Part shown: positions 13,901 through 58,247 of the stretch, piece by piece
Layout of the letters: the number at the start of each line of letters is the position of its first letter
Position numbering within the stretch: the first letter of the stretch is position 1
DNA from: Pempheris klunzingeri
Taxonomy: Eukaryota; Chordata; Actinopteri; Acropomatiformes; Pempheridae
Reading direction: 5' to 3'
Assembly: GCF_042242105.1 (NCBI RefSeq)
Contig: NC_092020.1
Location: 12,591,501 to 12,655,500 of the forward strand
Length of the DNA: 64,000 bases
The notes under the pieces: generated by a model
Told to the model about the DNA's origin: nothing
The model's database searches: none
What the model saw: the letters and a program-made list of their open reading frames with translations, nothing else
Translations under genes and position numbers: made by a program

Positions 13901-16900
13901 CTAATCACACTGCCATCGATCAGCCTTTGTCTACGCTTTTGCAAGTGTAGATTCTTTCTAACAGAACTGTTAATTAATGGACGGGTATCAAGAGCCTTGG
14001 TTTGGTTGAGTCGACATTTGGTTGAGTTGTAGACATATGTAAGCACACCTCCATAGCCTTTAATGTCCAGGCTGTGAGGTGGATGTGTTGTAGAACAGGA
14101 CATCTGAAAGACAAATGTGTCTGTCTCATACCTCAGTCATCTCTTCTTCTTGAATCAGTTCCACTTCCTTAGAAGTTTGGAGCCGATTTGCCACATCTCA
14201 GCAGGTTTTATTTGTTATCAGCTCGGTGTTAATTGTTTCTGTCGGGCTATAATTAGTGAGCAAGAAAGAAATCAAAGCTCAAATGAAGGAAATCAAACGG
14301 CCGACAGCTCCGCAAATCTACAAGCCAGCAGCAGCTGAATAAGATGAGCCATGTACATACGTAAACAGTACCAAGAAATTAATATTCAAGAAACCATTTC
14401 TTCAAAGGGAGCGCTTGATGAGGAGGATGGCTCAGTTTGAATAATCAAATTTAATTGTCATAAAATGAGAGGAAGAAACTCTTGGACTGAATGTGTGTGT
14501 GTTTGTCTGTCCCCCTGCTTTAATTGAACATGAAATTAGTTTGTTGTTTATGGGTGTGGTCTCGTGTCAATCATGCAGCTTTATTTGAGTGTCTTGGTAT
14601 TATGTGTCACAGATTTGTCAGATTTATTTAGATTGCGATTATTTATTTATTTTAGATTATTAAATCTGATACAGTTGAAAAACACAGAGGTTAAACATAA
14701 TCTATATTTATTTAACAACATTCAGTATGTTGATACATTGCACACATTTTTTTGTATAGTCCTTAAGGTTTTGGCAGTGGTATACGCTACCTGCTCATCA
14801 TACCCAGAGGAAAATGAGGCGGTGGTGAGCAGAGCTCTGGAGCAAGCCAAAGCCCGCTCAGAGCAGGATGGGGAACCAAAACAAGCAAACTTCAGGTCAG
14901 CCTCATTCTCTGTACCTCAGTGCCTCGGTGCACTCTCTGCATCTGTCTCTGTCATTGTCTTTCTTTGTCTGTTTGCCTCGCTGTCTGTCAGCCTGCTGGG
15001 TTGTTTGTCTGTCTCCCTTCAGACAGGCTTCTGTCAAAGTCTCAGCATACCTCACACAGGAACTGAAGGAGTCTCAGTGAAAGTATAATCTAAGGTGCCA
15101 TTTTATGTCTCTAAATGCTGTGAAAAGGGCAGAAAAAAGATTTTCAGACAGTTTTCCTTCTCATTGACATACTTTATTTTTTCAGTAGTTTTTTTGTTTG
15201 TGTGCGCGTTTGTGTGTGTGTGTGTGTGTGGTTTGAAGACTTCTTGAAGTTTACTATTCCTATAGACTTAAATATACCAAGACTGACTCCTCTCTATAGT
15301 AAGCTGGCCTGGTGTGCCGGCAATGCCGCAGGCTAGCATAAATAAAACACTATGAATGTTAATGTATCTTGTTTTAAGTTGTATTTTTAGCAGCTGCACC
15401 TATGTATATTTTTGAAAACTGTATTTTTCAGTTTGTGTGTATGTGTGCTTTATACAGGCTTAGTCCATCCCCGTTCAGCATTCCTGACCATGCCGAGGGC
15501 CTGAAGGAAACAGACCCTTTCTTCACGTTGGAGCCCTCAGAGGAGAGCAATGGCTGTTTTCTAGCTGTTCTCAGCAGAGAGGTAAACATTGCTTTAACAG
15601 AAAACCTCACAAAGCAAAGCAGTGGTTAACCCTGATGAACTGACCAAGAAAGGATGATTTCTGCATCACCAATATTCAGTCTATTATTTATCTCCACTTG
15701 TCTACCAGAGGAAGTCTAGTTTCAATTTAGCCCTTTAATATTTTATTAAATGTCATGACCACAAGAAAGGCAGAGTGATGTATGGATGCAGTCCAGCTGA
15801 CCACATGTACATAACACATATATGTACCAACTGTAACATTTTTTAGGTGCAGTTTCTCTATTCACTTCAAGCAGCTGCTTGCCAGAAGGACTGGTAAAAC
15901 CTACAACATTTCTTACAACATTTCTCTTGTAAAATGCAAAGTCAAGAACTTTTTCCGCAAGGTGTCATAGTCCAAATGACAATTTTACTTCTTGAACAGA
16001 ACTATTGTAGTTCCCTTGACAAAGTTACACTAGCAGTTCATTGCTGCTGCTGCTGCTGCTCACAGGTAGTGCAGCCAAAGAGACAAGTTGGGACAAATTT
16101 AGCTCATTTAGCATCTGGCCCCGGCAAGCTGTCTGGTCTTCAATGACCTGGCCATGGGCTTACCCAGTATGATGCCAGAGTGGCACTTGGCTGACTGTAT
16201 GAGTGACCGTTTGTTCAGTATCAAATGTGTGCTGCAGAGAAAAAAATATCTTTGGGTATAACATGAATACAAACACACACACACATTAAGTGTGAAGATA
16301 AACACTGACTGACCCACTATGTCTGCTGTGGAACTTCTTGTTCTTCAACTGAAAAAACATCACGCAGTGGGCTGTCTCATGACACAGACACTTGAACAAC
16401 AGACACAAGGTGTCTGATTGGTGAGCCTTAAGACAAGCATGGGAATTATAATGCTGCCCGATATCTGCCGAAAACAATTTATCCATTGTGAATCTGAAGC
16501 ACATTTTTCTTCCATTTGTAGAAATTGTGCACTTTGAAGATCTTATCGAACCAGGTGACTGAAGTTGGGATCAGGTGAAAATCTTGTCCGGCTGAAATGG
16601 GAAAATCAGAATGAGATGAGAGGATTGGAGGAGTGAGAGATGTTAGATGGATGTTAGCTTCTTAGTATGCAGTTAGAGCACAGAGTTGGTCTTGGATTTC
16701 ATTACGTCCTACCTCGTAGGGGAACAGGGAAGACCCTGATCTAGTCCACCTTTTTGTGTATGACTATGTCTATGAAGGTGTTTATGAATTACTCTTGAAA
16801 ATTAGGCACTGTGGAAGTATATTTGACGAGATGTGGCTTTATTGTAGCAACTTCAACAATGTCCATGCCTGAAAGGAGCTTTCTGATAAATTTGCGAACT

Positions 16901-19872
16901 CTTTTATGTGCACTTATAATTGGGATGTGCTCAGCCTCCGACTATGTTGTGTTGTCTAGTCACAGGCTTTTATTTCTTCACAAAGTCAGTCTCAGTTTTT
17001 CTATTTTAGCTAGACTGACCCTTTCTCCTTCCTGCTATCACCTGATTCCCTCTAACCTTCTCTCCTCCTCTACGTCTTAATTATTTTTGTCAGTGGTTGT
17101 TAAGTGAGACACTAAGACTGCTACAGGAGGTAAGCCCAGCTCCCACTGGCTTTAGGTGCAGTGTGTTGCAGTGGAACAACAGGGCTGGTAAAGGTGCATC
17201 AGCAAGTCTCATCAAGTCTGTGTGACCGGGCTTCCCCATATCCTCATAATCCACAATATAGCCACATTTACAACATACTCCCTCACATTATGAAATTTGT
17301 TCTTATGCTTATTAAGCCATCTTACCCCCACTGGGTATGACGGAGCTCTCTCCCACTGTAGTGTCTGTTCCTCTCTAACCATCCATCATGTTTTATTCCT
17401 CCACAGATAGGTATGAAAAGATAATCAAACTGCTGTAATGGTGCCTCAAACAGGTTTTTTTCTCTCAACTCAGCTAATCAAAAGTTATTGTGGCACCATA
17501 AAAATAGCAATTATATAAGTGTTTGAATGCTGTCTGGTTTACATCGACTGTCATAGCAGTGCCCAGTAAAAGTCTTTATGAGCCTTCCATACAGAAACAG
17601 CTGGGAACAATAAAGACAGTCAAGTGATGTGTTTCCGGCCTAAATTCCAGAGGAAGCAGAGCACATTACAGGTGGACATCCACTGAAGGACGAATTTGGA
17701 CAATATAAATACGGGATTCAAAACTCTACATTTTTCAGTTTTACTTTGTTTTTTTCATTAGGGTGAGTTTCATAAAGTTGGATGTATTTGGCAAGATATA
17801 TTGGATGCAATGAATCTTTGACGCAAGTATTAAAACAGAATGGGTTCTGCTCCAGGGTACACTGTGGCAGCTAAGTTTGGCGGAGTATTGAAGGAAATGA
17901 GAGATTTAGAGAGTATGGCATCCTTGGTTAGTGGAGATGGAGAGGAGGTGAGATTTACAGGGGTGAGGGGGAGGAAAGGGAGGCAAGGGAGAGTGTCTGT
18001 TGAATAATTCAGCGCCCCCCTGTCTGTATGAGTTAGCATCAATGAAGTTCAGGGCGTCACCAAAGACTGCATTACAGCGGTGCTTCTGAAGCATGTTTAC
18101 CTGTGTGCACAGAGTTTAGCAAGATACATAAGTACATACATATATGCAAAATGCACACAATGGATATGCACATGCAGCGTGTAAGCATGTATGCACACAT
18201 TTCTGTGTACAGAGAATTATAGACAGCTTGTACAAACACATATACACATTTGCATTAAAGGACAAGCAAGCACTTAAAAACAAATACACACATAAACCCA
18301 CACAGGCTGCATGCCCCAGTAGTGCACACTGTGCTTGTGAATAATTCAGGCACTGAGGAGAGCAGTAGGCTGCTGTGTGGGCTGGTGCTGAGACAGCAGG
18401 TGACCCCGCAGCCAGCAGCAAGGACATGGTGGCCCTCTCCTCTCCTCTCCTCTCCTATCCTATACCAATATTGCATATAGTGTACCTCACCTGGACCATA
18501 AATTCTATGTTTTGTATGTAAACAAATATATTAAAATTTTTTATCTAATATTTTAATGCTCAGGGCTTAAACAGTGTGGCTATACGATTACAGTACTTTT
18601 CACAGCAGGTAGCCGTGTATCAGCATACATTTATGTGTGTGATACCAGATTTCTCGTTTAACATAAAAATGTATGATAGCATTTTTTAATTTACTCTGGA
18701 GTGTCTGTGTGGCTTGTCAGTTATTGAGGCCATGTGGTACCAGGAAGGTCGGCTGTATGCTTCAGTGTAAAATATGCATAATTCAAAAACATTTTCACCT
18801 CAAAAATTATTTGGTCATGTCTTTGAAAATAAAAGAAATTGCTTTGTTACCTCTTAACAGCCTGAGCCAGTGGTCAAAGAGGCACCACACAAAGTACTTG
18901 TTAGGGCAAATGCCAAAGGCATACTGGACGGGATCAGCTCCAACCAGCTCACCAGAAAAGAGCAGCATGGACATAGCAACAGGATGACAAAAATAAGCCA
19001 TGCTCGCACCTCTCAGCCCCAACTCTCTTCCCGTATTCAGTCTAAAAACCAAGAAACCAAGGGTGGCAACAATACTACTGGACATCGGGAATCTAACAGG
19101 CATCAGCCATCACAAGGTGGGCATGATTACTTCAATTCTATATCTTAAGTCAGTTGCTATGTAGTAATGGGTAAATGCAGCTGATTAAACAAGAAACATT
19201 TTGGTAAATAATTGTTTTTGCTTTGTTGCTTATGACACCACTCCCATGTTGTCCAGTGAATATGAAAGCTACAGCTAAGCCAAGATAAGCATCCTGGCTG
19301 TGGCTTCATATTTACACAAATATGAGAGTGGTATCAATCCTCAGTCTAGACCAGATGTAGTTCAGCATGTAATGTTTTGCACTATTATTCCTCATCCCCT
19401 TTTCTCAGTGCTTTGTGTGTTTTGGTCCAAAAACCTCTTCCCATGACCTCCATCTCATTGTTTTTGTCCTTCAGGAAAAGGCAAAGCACTGCGCTTGCCG
19501 GCCTCAAAGAATATTATGTCCAGCTCCTTCTCTTCCTCCAAACTACAAAACAGCACACCCAAGAAAAGCATGACCCCTGTATGCAATACTACAACTTCCA
19601 CCCCCAGTCTGGGTCCCGCCCCTCCTCCTGCTACCCCGCTGGCCCCCGTTGTCCATCCCCGGAGAGCTAATCTGGAGGTGCTGAAGCCTATGGTGCTTGT
19701 GTTTCCTCCCGTTCACTTCCCCAACTTCCTCCCACCTCAGCATAGCCGAACAGGATACAGCCCCAGCTTCAACTACAACAAGTGGAGGATGCCATCTCAA
19801 ACCGTACCCCTGTCCCGTTCTAGTGGTAGTCTGTCCAAGGATGCTATGGTCAAATCCCGGCCTCTTTTTTGA
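1472..19872 (+). CDS. nsun7: NSUN7, NOL1/NOP2/Sun-family RNA m5C methyltransferase-like protein (12 coding exons)
   Basis: Joined coding exons are 1472-1802, 6948-7006, 9579-9709, 9802-9954, 10558-10741, 11660-11894, 12587-12730, 13231-13332, 14760-14895, 15458-15581, 18861-19116 and 19475-19872; phases agree at every junction and give 2253 nt, 750 aa (human NSUN7 is about 718). Segments closely match remembered human NSUN7: VIFQNNH near the N-terminus, VMLYDFQDRKF, LARCRIKH, SNPVEFIL, PEENEAVV and EPSEESNGCFL. The fold is a Rossmann-type SAM methyltransferase of the NSUN group. Cys395 (PKCS, motif IV) and Cys458 (ATCSS, motif VI, the nucleophile position) are present. The SAM-binding motif I, around residues 305-315 (VLMVGCFSG), lacks the usual GGKT-like loop. 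The C-terminal 160 residues are basic, Ser/Pro-rich and probably disordered. Family knowledge: mouse Nsun7 loss reduces sperm motility. Catalytic activity is uncertain because of the degenerate core. Confidence 0.93.
3333..3374. repeat. (AC)21 microsatellite
   Basis: Uninterrupted AC dinucleotides in nsun7 intron sequence. Confidence 0.97.
5939..5990. repeat. (AATC)n tandem tetranucleotide repeat
   Basis: About twelve slightly imperfect AATC units (one AGTC and two ACCA-type variants). Confidence 0.9.
6153..6270 (-). mobile_element. 5'-truncated SINE/LINE tail insertion with perfect 16-bp target-site duplication
   Basis: The 16-mer GCATAATAGCAACTAT occurs at 6153-6168 and again at 6255-6270. 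Between them (6169-6254) is an 86-bp segment beginning with ATCC tetramers. Its reverse complement matches the 3' region of the SINE at 52229-52546 (shared GCCTCTCGCCCAAAGTCAGC). This is the signature of target-primed retrotransposition with severe 5' truncation, inserted in the minus orientation. Confidence 0.88.
6948..7006 (+). CDS. nsun7: nsun7 coding exon 2
   Basis: The acceptor CTGCGCAG ends at 6947 and the donor GTAAGT starts at 7007. It encodes QELLEDIMIDSCFYLTQPM, with the first codon split across the junction. The match to human NSUN7 (QDILEDILIDSC) is clear. It ends in phase 0. Confidence 0.9.
7861..7911. repeat. (AC)n microsatellite
   Basis: About 19 AC units, then interrupted by two TAC variants. 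Confidence 0.95.
9278..9321. repeat. (GT)n microsatellite
   Basis: GT dinucleotides with a GCGCGTGC interruption in the middle. Confidence 0.95.
9579..9709 (+). CDS. nsun7: nsun7 coding exon 3
   Basis: Acceptor TGTTCTAG ends at 9578 and the donor GTGAGA follows 9709. It encodes the conserved VMLYDFQDRKF segment and a following acidic helix. It enters in phase 0 and leaves in phase 2. Confidence 0.92.
9802..9954 (+). CDS. nsun7: nsun7 coding exon 4
   Basis: Separated from the previous exon by a 92-bp intron. It encodes FKTKLAASLARCRIKH and a downstream YAWVNTLK, both strongly conserved in NSUN7. Donor AG then GTCAGC at 9955. Confidence 0.92.
9955..10557 (+). other. nsun7 intron, 0.6 kb
   Basis: Nothing beyond short GT-rich runs and a pyrimidine tract before the next acceptor. 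Confidence 0.8.
10558..10741 (+). CDS. nsun7: nsun7 coding exon 5
   Basis: Acceptor TATTTCTAG ends at 10557; donor GTACAT starts at 10742. It encodes LDEVQSVLRSAGFSQVKSI and HILVFPAHLK, matching human HYDVLIFPSHLK-like sequence. It ends in phase 0. Confidence 0.92.
10742..11659 (+). other. nsun7 intron, 0.9 kb
   Basis: AT- and pyrimidine-rich; no exon or clear repeat seen. Confidence 0.75.
11660..11894 (+). CDS. nsun7: nsun7 coding exon 6 (degenerate SAM motif I)
   Basis: Acceptor TGTCTGTAG ends at 11659; donor GTAGGC starts at 11895 after AAGA. It encodes the first beta-strand and loop of the methyltransferase domain (EGDVLMVGCFSGLTVSHTA) and a second strand (VYICVSDRT). The GGKT-type loop of active NSUN enzymes is missing, as it is in human NSUN7. 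It leaves in phase 1, creating AAT (Asn) with the next exon. Confidence 0.92.
11895..12586 (+). other. nsun7 intron, 0.7 kb
   Basis: No feature seen. Confidence 0.75.
12587..12730 (+). CDS. nsun7: nsun7 coding exon 7 (motif IV cysteine)
   Basis: Acceptor TGCTCAG ends at 12586; donor GTACAT starts at 12731. It encodes LQRVHVILLTPKCS and SNPVEFIL. Cys395 occupies the motif IV cysteine position, used for product release in NSUN enzymes. The residues after it (VSAV) differ from the SGLG of human NSUN7. Confidence 0.92.
12731..13230 (+). other. nsun7 intron, 0.5 kb
   Basis: No feature beyond short CA-rich runs. Confidence 0.75.
13231..13332 (+). CDS. nsun7: nsun7 coding exon 8
   Basis: Acceptor TTTTCTCAG ends at 13230; donor GTGAGT starts at 13333. 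It encodes TDLLQDLSQGS and LVAQQRKDIDHALK, matching the human EDTEFLKDHSQGG and QQQYEQLTHAMK region. Confidence 0.92.
13333..14759 (+). other. nsun7 intron, 1.4 kb
   Basis: It contains a 166-codon chance reading frame (13532-14032) with no coding character. I see no repeat of note. Confidence 0.75.
14760..14895 (+). CDS. nsun7: nsun7 coding exon 9 (motif VI nucleophile cysteine)
   Basis: Acceptor TTTGTATAG ends at 14759; donor GTCAGC starts at 14896. It encodes VLAVVYATCSSYPEENEAVV, motif VI of the family, with Cys458 at the catalytic nucleophile position. A longer frame reads through the donor, but the following residues are not NSUN7-like. Confidence 0.93.
14896..15457 (+). other. nsun7 intron, 0.56 kb
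   Basis: A short GT run lies near 15207-15231; nothing else. Confidence 0.75.
15458..15581 (+). CDS. nsun7: nsun7 coding exon 10
   Basis: Acceptor TTATACAG ends at 15457; donor GTAAAC starts at 15582. It encodes FFTLEPSEESNGCFLAVLSRE, matching the end of the human methyltransferase domain (MEPSEITNGCFLSILTRE). Confidence 0.93.
15582..18860 (+). other. nsun7 intron, 3.3 kb
   Basis: It contains a short CTG run near 16041-16061 and a CTCCT repeat at 18433-18460. No exon is supported. An unseen exon for the region between the methyltransferase domain and the tail is possible but not needed for phase. Confidence 0.7.
18861..19116 (+). CDS. nsun7: nsun7 coding exon 11 (basic tail)
   Basis: Acceptor CTCTTAACAG ends at 18860; donor GTGGGC starts at 19117. 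It begins near VLVRANAKGILDGI, matching human VLARAAAKGLLDGI, then becomes a basic, polar low-complexity tail. Confidence 0.88.
19475..19872 (+). CDS. nsun7: nsun7 coding exon 12 with stop codon
   Basis: Acceptor GTCCTTCAG ends at 19474; TGA is at 19870-19872. It encodes a Ser/Thr/Pro-rich tail ending in a conserved block (LEVLKPMVLVFPPVHFP), similar to human ALKPIKIVLPPVFMP. Confidence 0.9.
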
Positions 19873-19960
19873 GCTGAGAAACATCAACGCAAATATACAA
19901 TTTTTTTTAAACTTTTGTGCCAAAGGCTTTCCATAATAAAGTCAATAGTATGTAAACCAA
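19873..19960 (+). terminator. nsun7: nsun7 3' UTR and polyadenylation signal
   Basis: AATAAA at 19935-19940, 63 bases after the stop codon, is the only canonical signal close by. It implies a very short 3' UTR of about 90 bases. Confidence 0.75.
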
Positions 19961-20249
19961 ACTCGAAAATGTATAAAGTGTTCTTGAACTGCCAAATTTC
20001 ATAGAGCATATGAACATATAAGTCACCTTAAATGTTTCCAGAGCTATTATTACTTGTCATTATTACAATGTCATTATTACAGTGCCTTTATGTGCTATAA
20101 AGGAACAACCTTGCCACAGTCAGAATCCAATCAAACCGCATATATTTATAGGGCTGGGCCAATGTCATTTCAATGTCACTACATGATGAATAGCTATTAC
20201 ATGGGGTTCTACTGACCTGAAAAATTAAAGGACATATTCAAGAAGCTAA

Positions 20250-20532
20250 TACGTTTCTTTTGGTAATGCATTTATTGTCACAACAGATTACATTTACATG
20301 GTGTAGAGATGAGTGAAGAACAGAACTGGTAATGATTTACAGCATCTCTCTGGTTTGTTTTGTGTTTTTTGTTGAGTGTGTGTGTCTTTTTCATTTAGAT
20401 CGGACTGCATTCACAGAGTTCATGATGAGTGCAGGTGGTGGACCCAAGCCATAGGAGCAGTGTAAAGGTTTTGAAAGCAGTGACAGCAGACTTTTTTTAC
20501 TGCTTTATGTGCATATTTGTGTGTGTGTGTTT

Positions 20533-20581
<49 letters not shown>

Positions 20582-21992
20582 GTTTGTGAGTGGGAGTAGA
20601 CTGGCTGGATTTACTGAGGAAGAGAAAATATAGTTAACCCTTGCTATCTGGTATAGACTTCATGTTTTGCCATGCTGTCTAAGCAAGGCAAACAATTATG
20701 TACCACTACCACATCTGCCAAAGTCAAAGCCCTGACCAGGACTTTCTTGCTACCACATAGATCTTGGGTGTATGCATAAAGATTCCTGAGGAAATTGTTA
20801 AGTTTGAACATAAGCAATGTAACATTCACGAGTTTTTAAACTCACTTTTTCTATAATATATGCAAAAAATACAATCATAACTAATTTAAAGCTTCAAAAT
20901 ACATTAAAAACCTTTCTTTTACTGATCCACTTGTCCATCTCGGAATGGAAAGTAAAGATCATCTGTAAATGGGGCAGAGAGTATCCTTTTATTTAGGTAC
21001 GTGTTAGAAATTGGCCAGATTTTTTTGTGCCAGTGTAAATCCAGTCATGGTCAAGTGGAGATGACTTGTGCTGAGAGCATCTATTTCTTGTGTATTCACC
21101 ACTCTTCTTACTGAGACCCTTTTTAGCTCAATAACATAAAACATATCCCATCAAGATAACATGCAAAATCAAAACCCGCATCTGTGCCATCCTCTGTTAC
21201 CAACACCTCCTCTGTCCCTCATATCTACAAGTTTTGTGCCCTAAATTCATTACTCCTACATACAATCATTTACATACACTTCATGATTACAGTCGCTTCA
21301 TTCATCCTCAACGGAGATGTTTAGTTTTTGTCTGTTTCAAGTCTGTCACACATCGAAGGGATCAAAACATTTTTATGCCATTTGCTGGCAGGGAGTGTGT
21401 TGACAGGCCTTGTCTGTCAGGTCCTTCTTGTTTTAAGTATTCCCCCTGTCAAAATTCCTTTACAGCAAGATGACACCTTCACTGTCCTGGAAGGCTTCGG
21501 TATCTTGGTGTCTCAGGTGTCCAGTCCAGGATCTCTTACTGTGCTGCTTTTCAGGAAGGGACAGAGCATGAAAGAACATTGAGGAACCAGTCTGTTAATA
21601 CAAATTTGATCATTTTCTTCTGGGTTATCCTGTATCCTGTCTGCTTGATCAAGTAATCCACGTAGGCCAGAGATTCACATACAGTAAGGGCCAAAGAAAC
21701 CAGCAGGTGGTTTCCACTTGGACACAGCAGCGTTCAAAGGTCAGAGTTCAACCAGTGACGCCAGCTTTTCCATTCCTCATGAAACAGATAAATTTTTCTT
21801 CTTATTATTTTTTTTTATCACCAGGCATACTGGATGATTGCTCCTCTCTCCTTCATCTGCAGTGGTGTTTGTTAACATATATGTACATCATTGGTTACCA
21901 TGGCTGGTACTGATTACGTGTTATCGTGGCGGTAGTGTGAGTGGCGTCCAGGCATCGGCTGGGGGGGTGGGTGCTGTGGTCACTGGTGAAGG
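20250..21992 (-). other. apbb2: apbb2 3' UTR (inferred extent)
   Basis: On the minus strand, sequence after the TGA at 21995-21993 has no further coding look. A minus-strand AATAAA (TTTATT at 20271-20276) marks a likely cleavage site near 20250; another lies at 20988-20993. It includes a long CA repeat (GT on plus, 20517-20578). The exact end is inferred. Confidence 0.6.
20517..20578. repeat. (GT)n microsatellite in apbb2 3' UTR
   Basis: About 30 GT units with two TTGTG interruptions; it would be a CA repeat in the apbb2 transcript. Confidence 0.95.
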
Positions 21993-54969
<32,977 letters not shown>

Positions 54970-54975
54970 GGCTGA

Positions 54976-57900
54976 CTGGAGATACAACGATGTGATGGAG
55001 CTGATGAAAAAAGAGACGCATGGTCAAAAGTCATTTAATAGTGTTTAACCTGATGTACTGCACAATATAAAACAACTGATACTGGATTTTTGTAGCTGAT
55101 ACCAATGTTGATATCAAAGAATATAAAAAATCTGATAATATTCAAGTATCATACATCAATATTCTTTCAATAAACACATAACATTAAACATAATGTGACA
55201 TTGTTGAGAAGGATCCCTTAAGCTTGATTTATGATCGATAAAAGACGTCAACAGGACTCCCATGGTAGATATTTATTGGTGTAGGTTTTAATCGATAGTT
55301 CTGCATCAGATTTTACTTGATGATCGTACCAATGCAGGTCCAGATGGATGCATCATGTGTAATCAGGCTGTGCCGCTGATTCCCCTTTCTCTATCACGCT
55401 ATCACTTTAATGCATTCAATCAACTTTTTTTTAATTAAGTGGGAAACTGGTTCTGAACATAAATGAATATAATATAATATATCACAGGAAGTAGATTCTT
55501 TACGTGACTTGGTGATGTTTCTGGATAATGGTTATAAAAACTACAAAACCTGCTTAATTTGTGCTTAATGAGTGAAATTAAAAAGGACACTAAAGACTTC
55601 TTATGATTTTTAGATTTTTCCACAACCTAACATATCACCTTTGGAGCCCTAGTGATAAGATTAGAGCCAGTCAGTCGAAATACAAAACCACTCTCATCTT
55701 CTGGTTGCAAGCTTCTTTAACGCCTACTTGTCTCTAAGGCCTGCTAATGATTGGTCACTGGGTTAGTATATTTCTAAAAGCTTTGTTTCCCTGCTCATAT
55801 GTTGCACTAAACTACAATACTAATAATATTTCTGGCTTCACTACTCTGTGGGAGTCTCTAACATCACCACAGAGAGGTGACATCATCAAGTTGAGACGTT
55901 CATGACCGTGCAACTCATAAGCATTTCTGTGATGTTACAACTGCACATAAAGCAGATAAAGCCTCTTGCTCGTTGCTCTCTCTCTGGCTGCAGCTCAGCC
56001 CATGTCAGAGGCTTTTATTGATACACCATGATGCAGATTCTTTTCTAGCCTCACACCCTTTTTACACATAAGGTGTCACTGTTGAAGTGTTAAAAACACT
56101 GCATCAAAGTCAGGAAGCTGGATGCATTTGCATGATATTGGGTGTGAGTCAGACCCTTGATGTATTCATCCAGGACTGATATTCAAAGCCGGGGCTGAGC
56201 AGTAGGCCAGTCTGTGGGGAGGAGAAGTGGCAGCCAGCTCCTGCTAACTAGCTAGCTGTGACTCTTTTATCTCTGGGTGGATCAGTCCTCTGATGCTGAA
56301 TACAAACAGTTGGATACCAACAGACAGTGGCAGAAAATCATTACGATCTTAAGACAAGACACATGTATGGGTTACATCACTGACGCTTCTGTTTTTGAAT
56401 GATTTCATTTGGTCGCCACCCTGTGGAAAGCTGGTACACAACTGAGCATAGACACAGGTAGAAAAGCAGGACCAGGCACGCAAACATAATGTATAAACAT
56501 CCTGTCACCCAATCATGAACACACGCACACCTCAAACAATGCTGCAGTCATCATCAGCGCCTCTTCTCAGAAACATGGAAAATACAAGCGCAGCAGATTT
56601 TAAAACCCGACAAGATCTTGGGAAAAGACAGAGGCAGGATTTTGGAGAGAGCAGAATCCCTGGCCTGTGCACTTTGTCCATGTGGGGCCCCTATCCGCTC
56701 CCCTCTCCCTGGGTGGCTGTCGTGTTGTCCCTCTGTCACTGAGCCAGACATCCACAACAACCTGTTTGTGCTGAATCTGCGCTCACACTCCAGGCCTGTG
56801 ACTCACACACAAACACAGTGTCAACAGGTAACTCCAATTTTATCTGTCAGCTCAAATCAGTTTTCTGAATTTTTGCGCTTCTAAAACCCTCTCAAAATAA
56901 GATGATGTCAAAACTGCATAGATTGCCGAGCTAAGAGCATGAAAAACTGGAGATGCAAGACATCCGCCAGACAGCTTCAAATTGTGCCTTGAGCCACTGA
57001 AGCTTAAAATTACAGCGAATATGTTGCATGACTCAAAGGACGAATTACATTGTGACAAAACCCCCAAAAGCTTACAAGGAGTGATAAGCAAACAGCATTT
57101 CAACTCCCCATTCCCCACAAACTGGATCACCTAGACAGAGATAGCAGCCTATGCTTTCTTTTTCCCTCGACAATGCAGCCAGATCTCCATTAGTTAAACA
57201 AAGTGGGGCGAAGAGAGGACATGAGGGGAGAGGGGGAGGAGAAAAGATGGTTAATAGAGGGAGAAAGCGAAGAGAATGACACAGCAGTTTGCAGGACAGA
57301 GGGTCACAGTCAACACACAAAGGTACTTAAACTGTTTGTCCTCAATAAATCTGTTGTTGACCAGTCCTGTGACCAGCTGGTCAGCAGGAGCAGCAACAAA
57401 CTGTACACTAATAAAAAAATAATCATGCCCCATTAATCTTTTTGCTTTCCTGTTGCTGTTCTTTCTTGTGTGTTGCTCGCATTACGGTCAGATTCACAGT
57501 AAATATGATGGAAAATTATATATGCCACGTCCTCTCCTCCAGATTCACTTGCATGATAAAAAAAAGGATGGATAAAAATAAAACTTGCTGACAGACAAAA
57601 TACAGTGTCCCTTCTCTATATCTGGAGCAAGGTGTCAAAACAGGATCCTTATCTGCTCTCGTTGTTTATACTGTCTGCTCTCCTTCTATAGGCCACAGAT
57701 GTACAGACAAGAGCGTTTTCACCTGAAGGTCACCCTACAGAGAAAGATCAGATTCCCACCACTTCACATCAATAGTATGTTTTAGGGACTTATCGTCAGA
57801 TCATTTCTGGGTATTGACAGAGATGCTGGCCTGTCAGAGGAAACCATCGTTTATCAACTTACTCCCTGTGATGGCAGGCCCCTCTCCTCAACTCTGAACT

Positions 57901-58247
57901 GCACCGTCTGCTTTACGAATGAAATGCAACAGATGAAAGCACAAGCCGGGGAGAAAATGAACTTGAAAAAGTCGATGATGTCATGGGTGGAGTAATCTAG
58001 CCCCCCGTTTCTTGCTTCCACCTTAATAAACTCTCTCGGCGATTGATCAGAAAAGGCGTCAGGTCAGATTAAATCTATCATATCGCCGAGGATGCATAGG
58101 TGGAGTTGCCAATATTGCGGAAGCAAAGCTGTCGATATGTGAGACGCAGTAAATCTTCAGCATCCAGCTCCTCTCTCTCCACCACCAACACCACCGCACT
58201 GGGAGGGGAGCGCATCCCATCGAGAGCATCTATTTACATCCACTCAC
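54976..58247 (-). other. apbb2 5' UTR intron region
   Basis: 3.3 kb between the first coding exon and the inferred first exon. No exon can be proved; other non-coding exons may be present. No notable repeat. Confidence 0.6.

Noticed and set aside
13532..14032. 166-codon open frame in an nsun7 intron
   Set aside because: No family resemblance, hydrophobic mixed composition typical of AT-rich intron, no splice support, and an overlapping frame of 117 codons on the other strand is just as open.
14564..15088. 174-codon frame overlapping nsun7 exon 9
   Set aside because: Only 14760-14895 is NSUN7-like; the flanks are intron read-through, and a consensus acceptor and donor bound the true exon.
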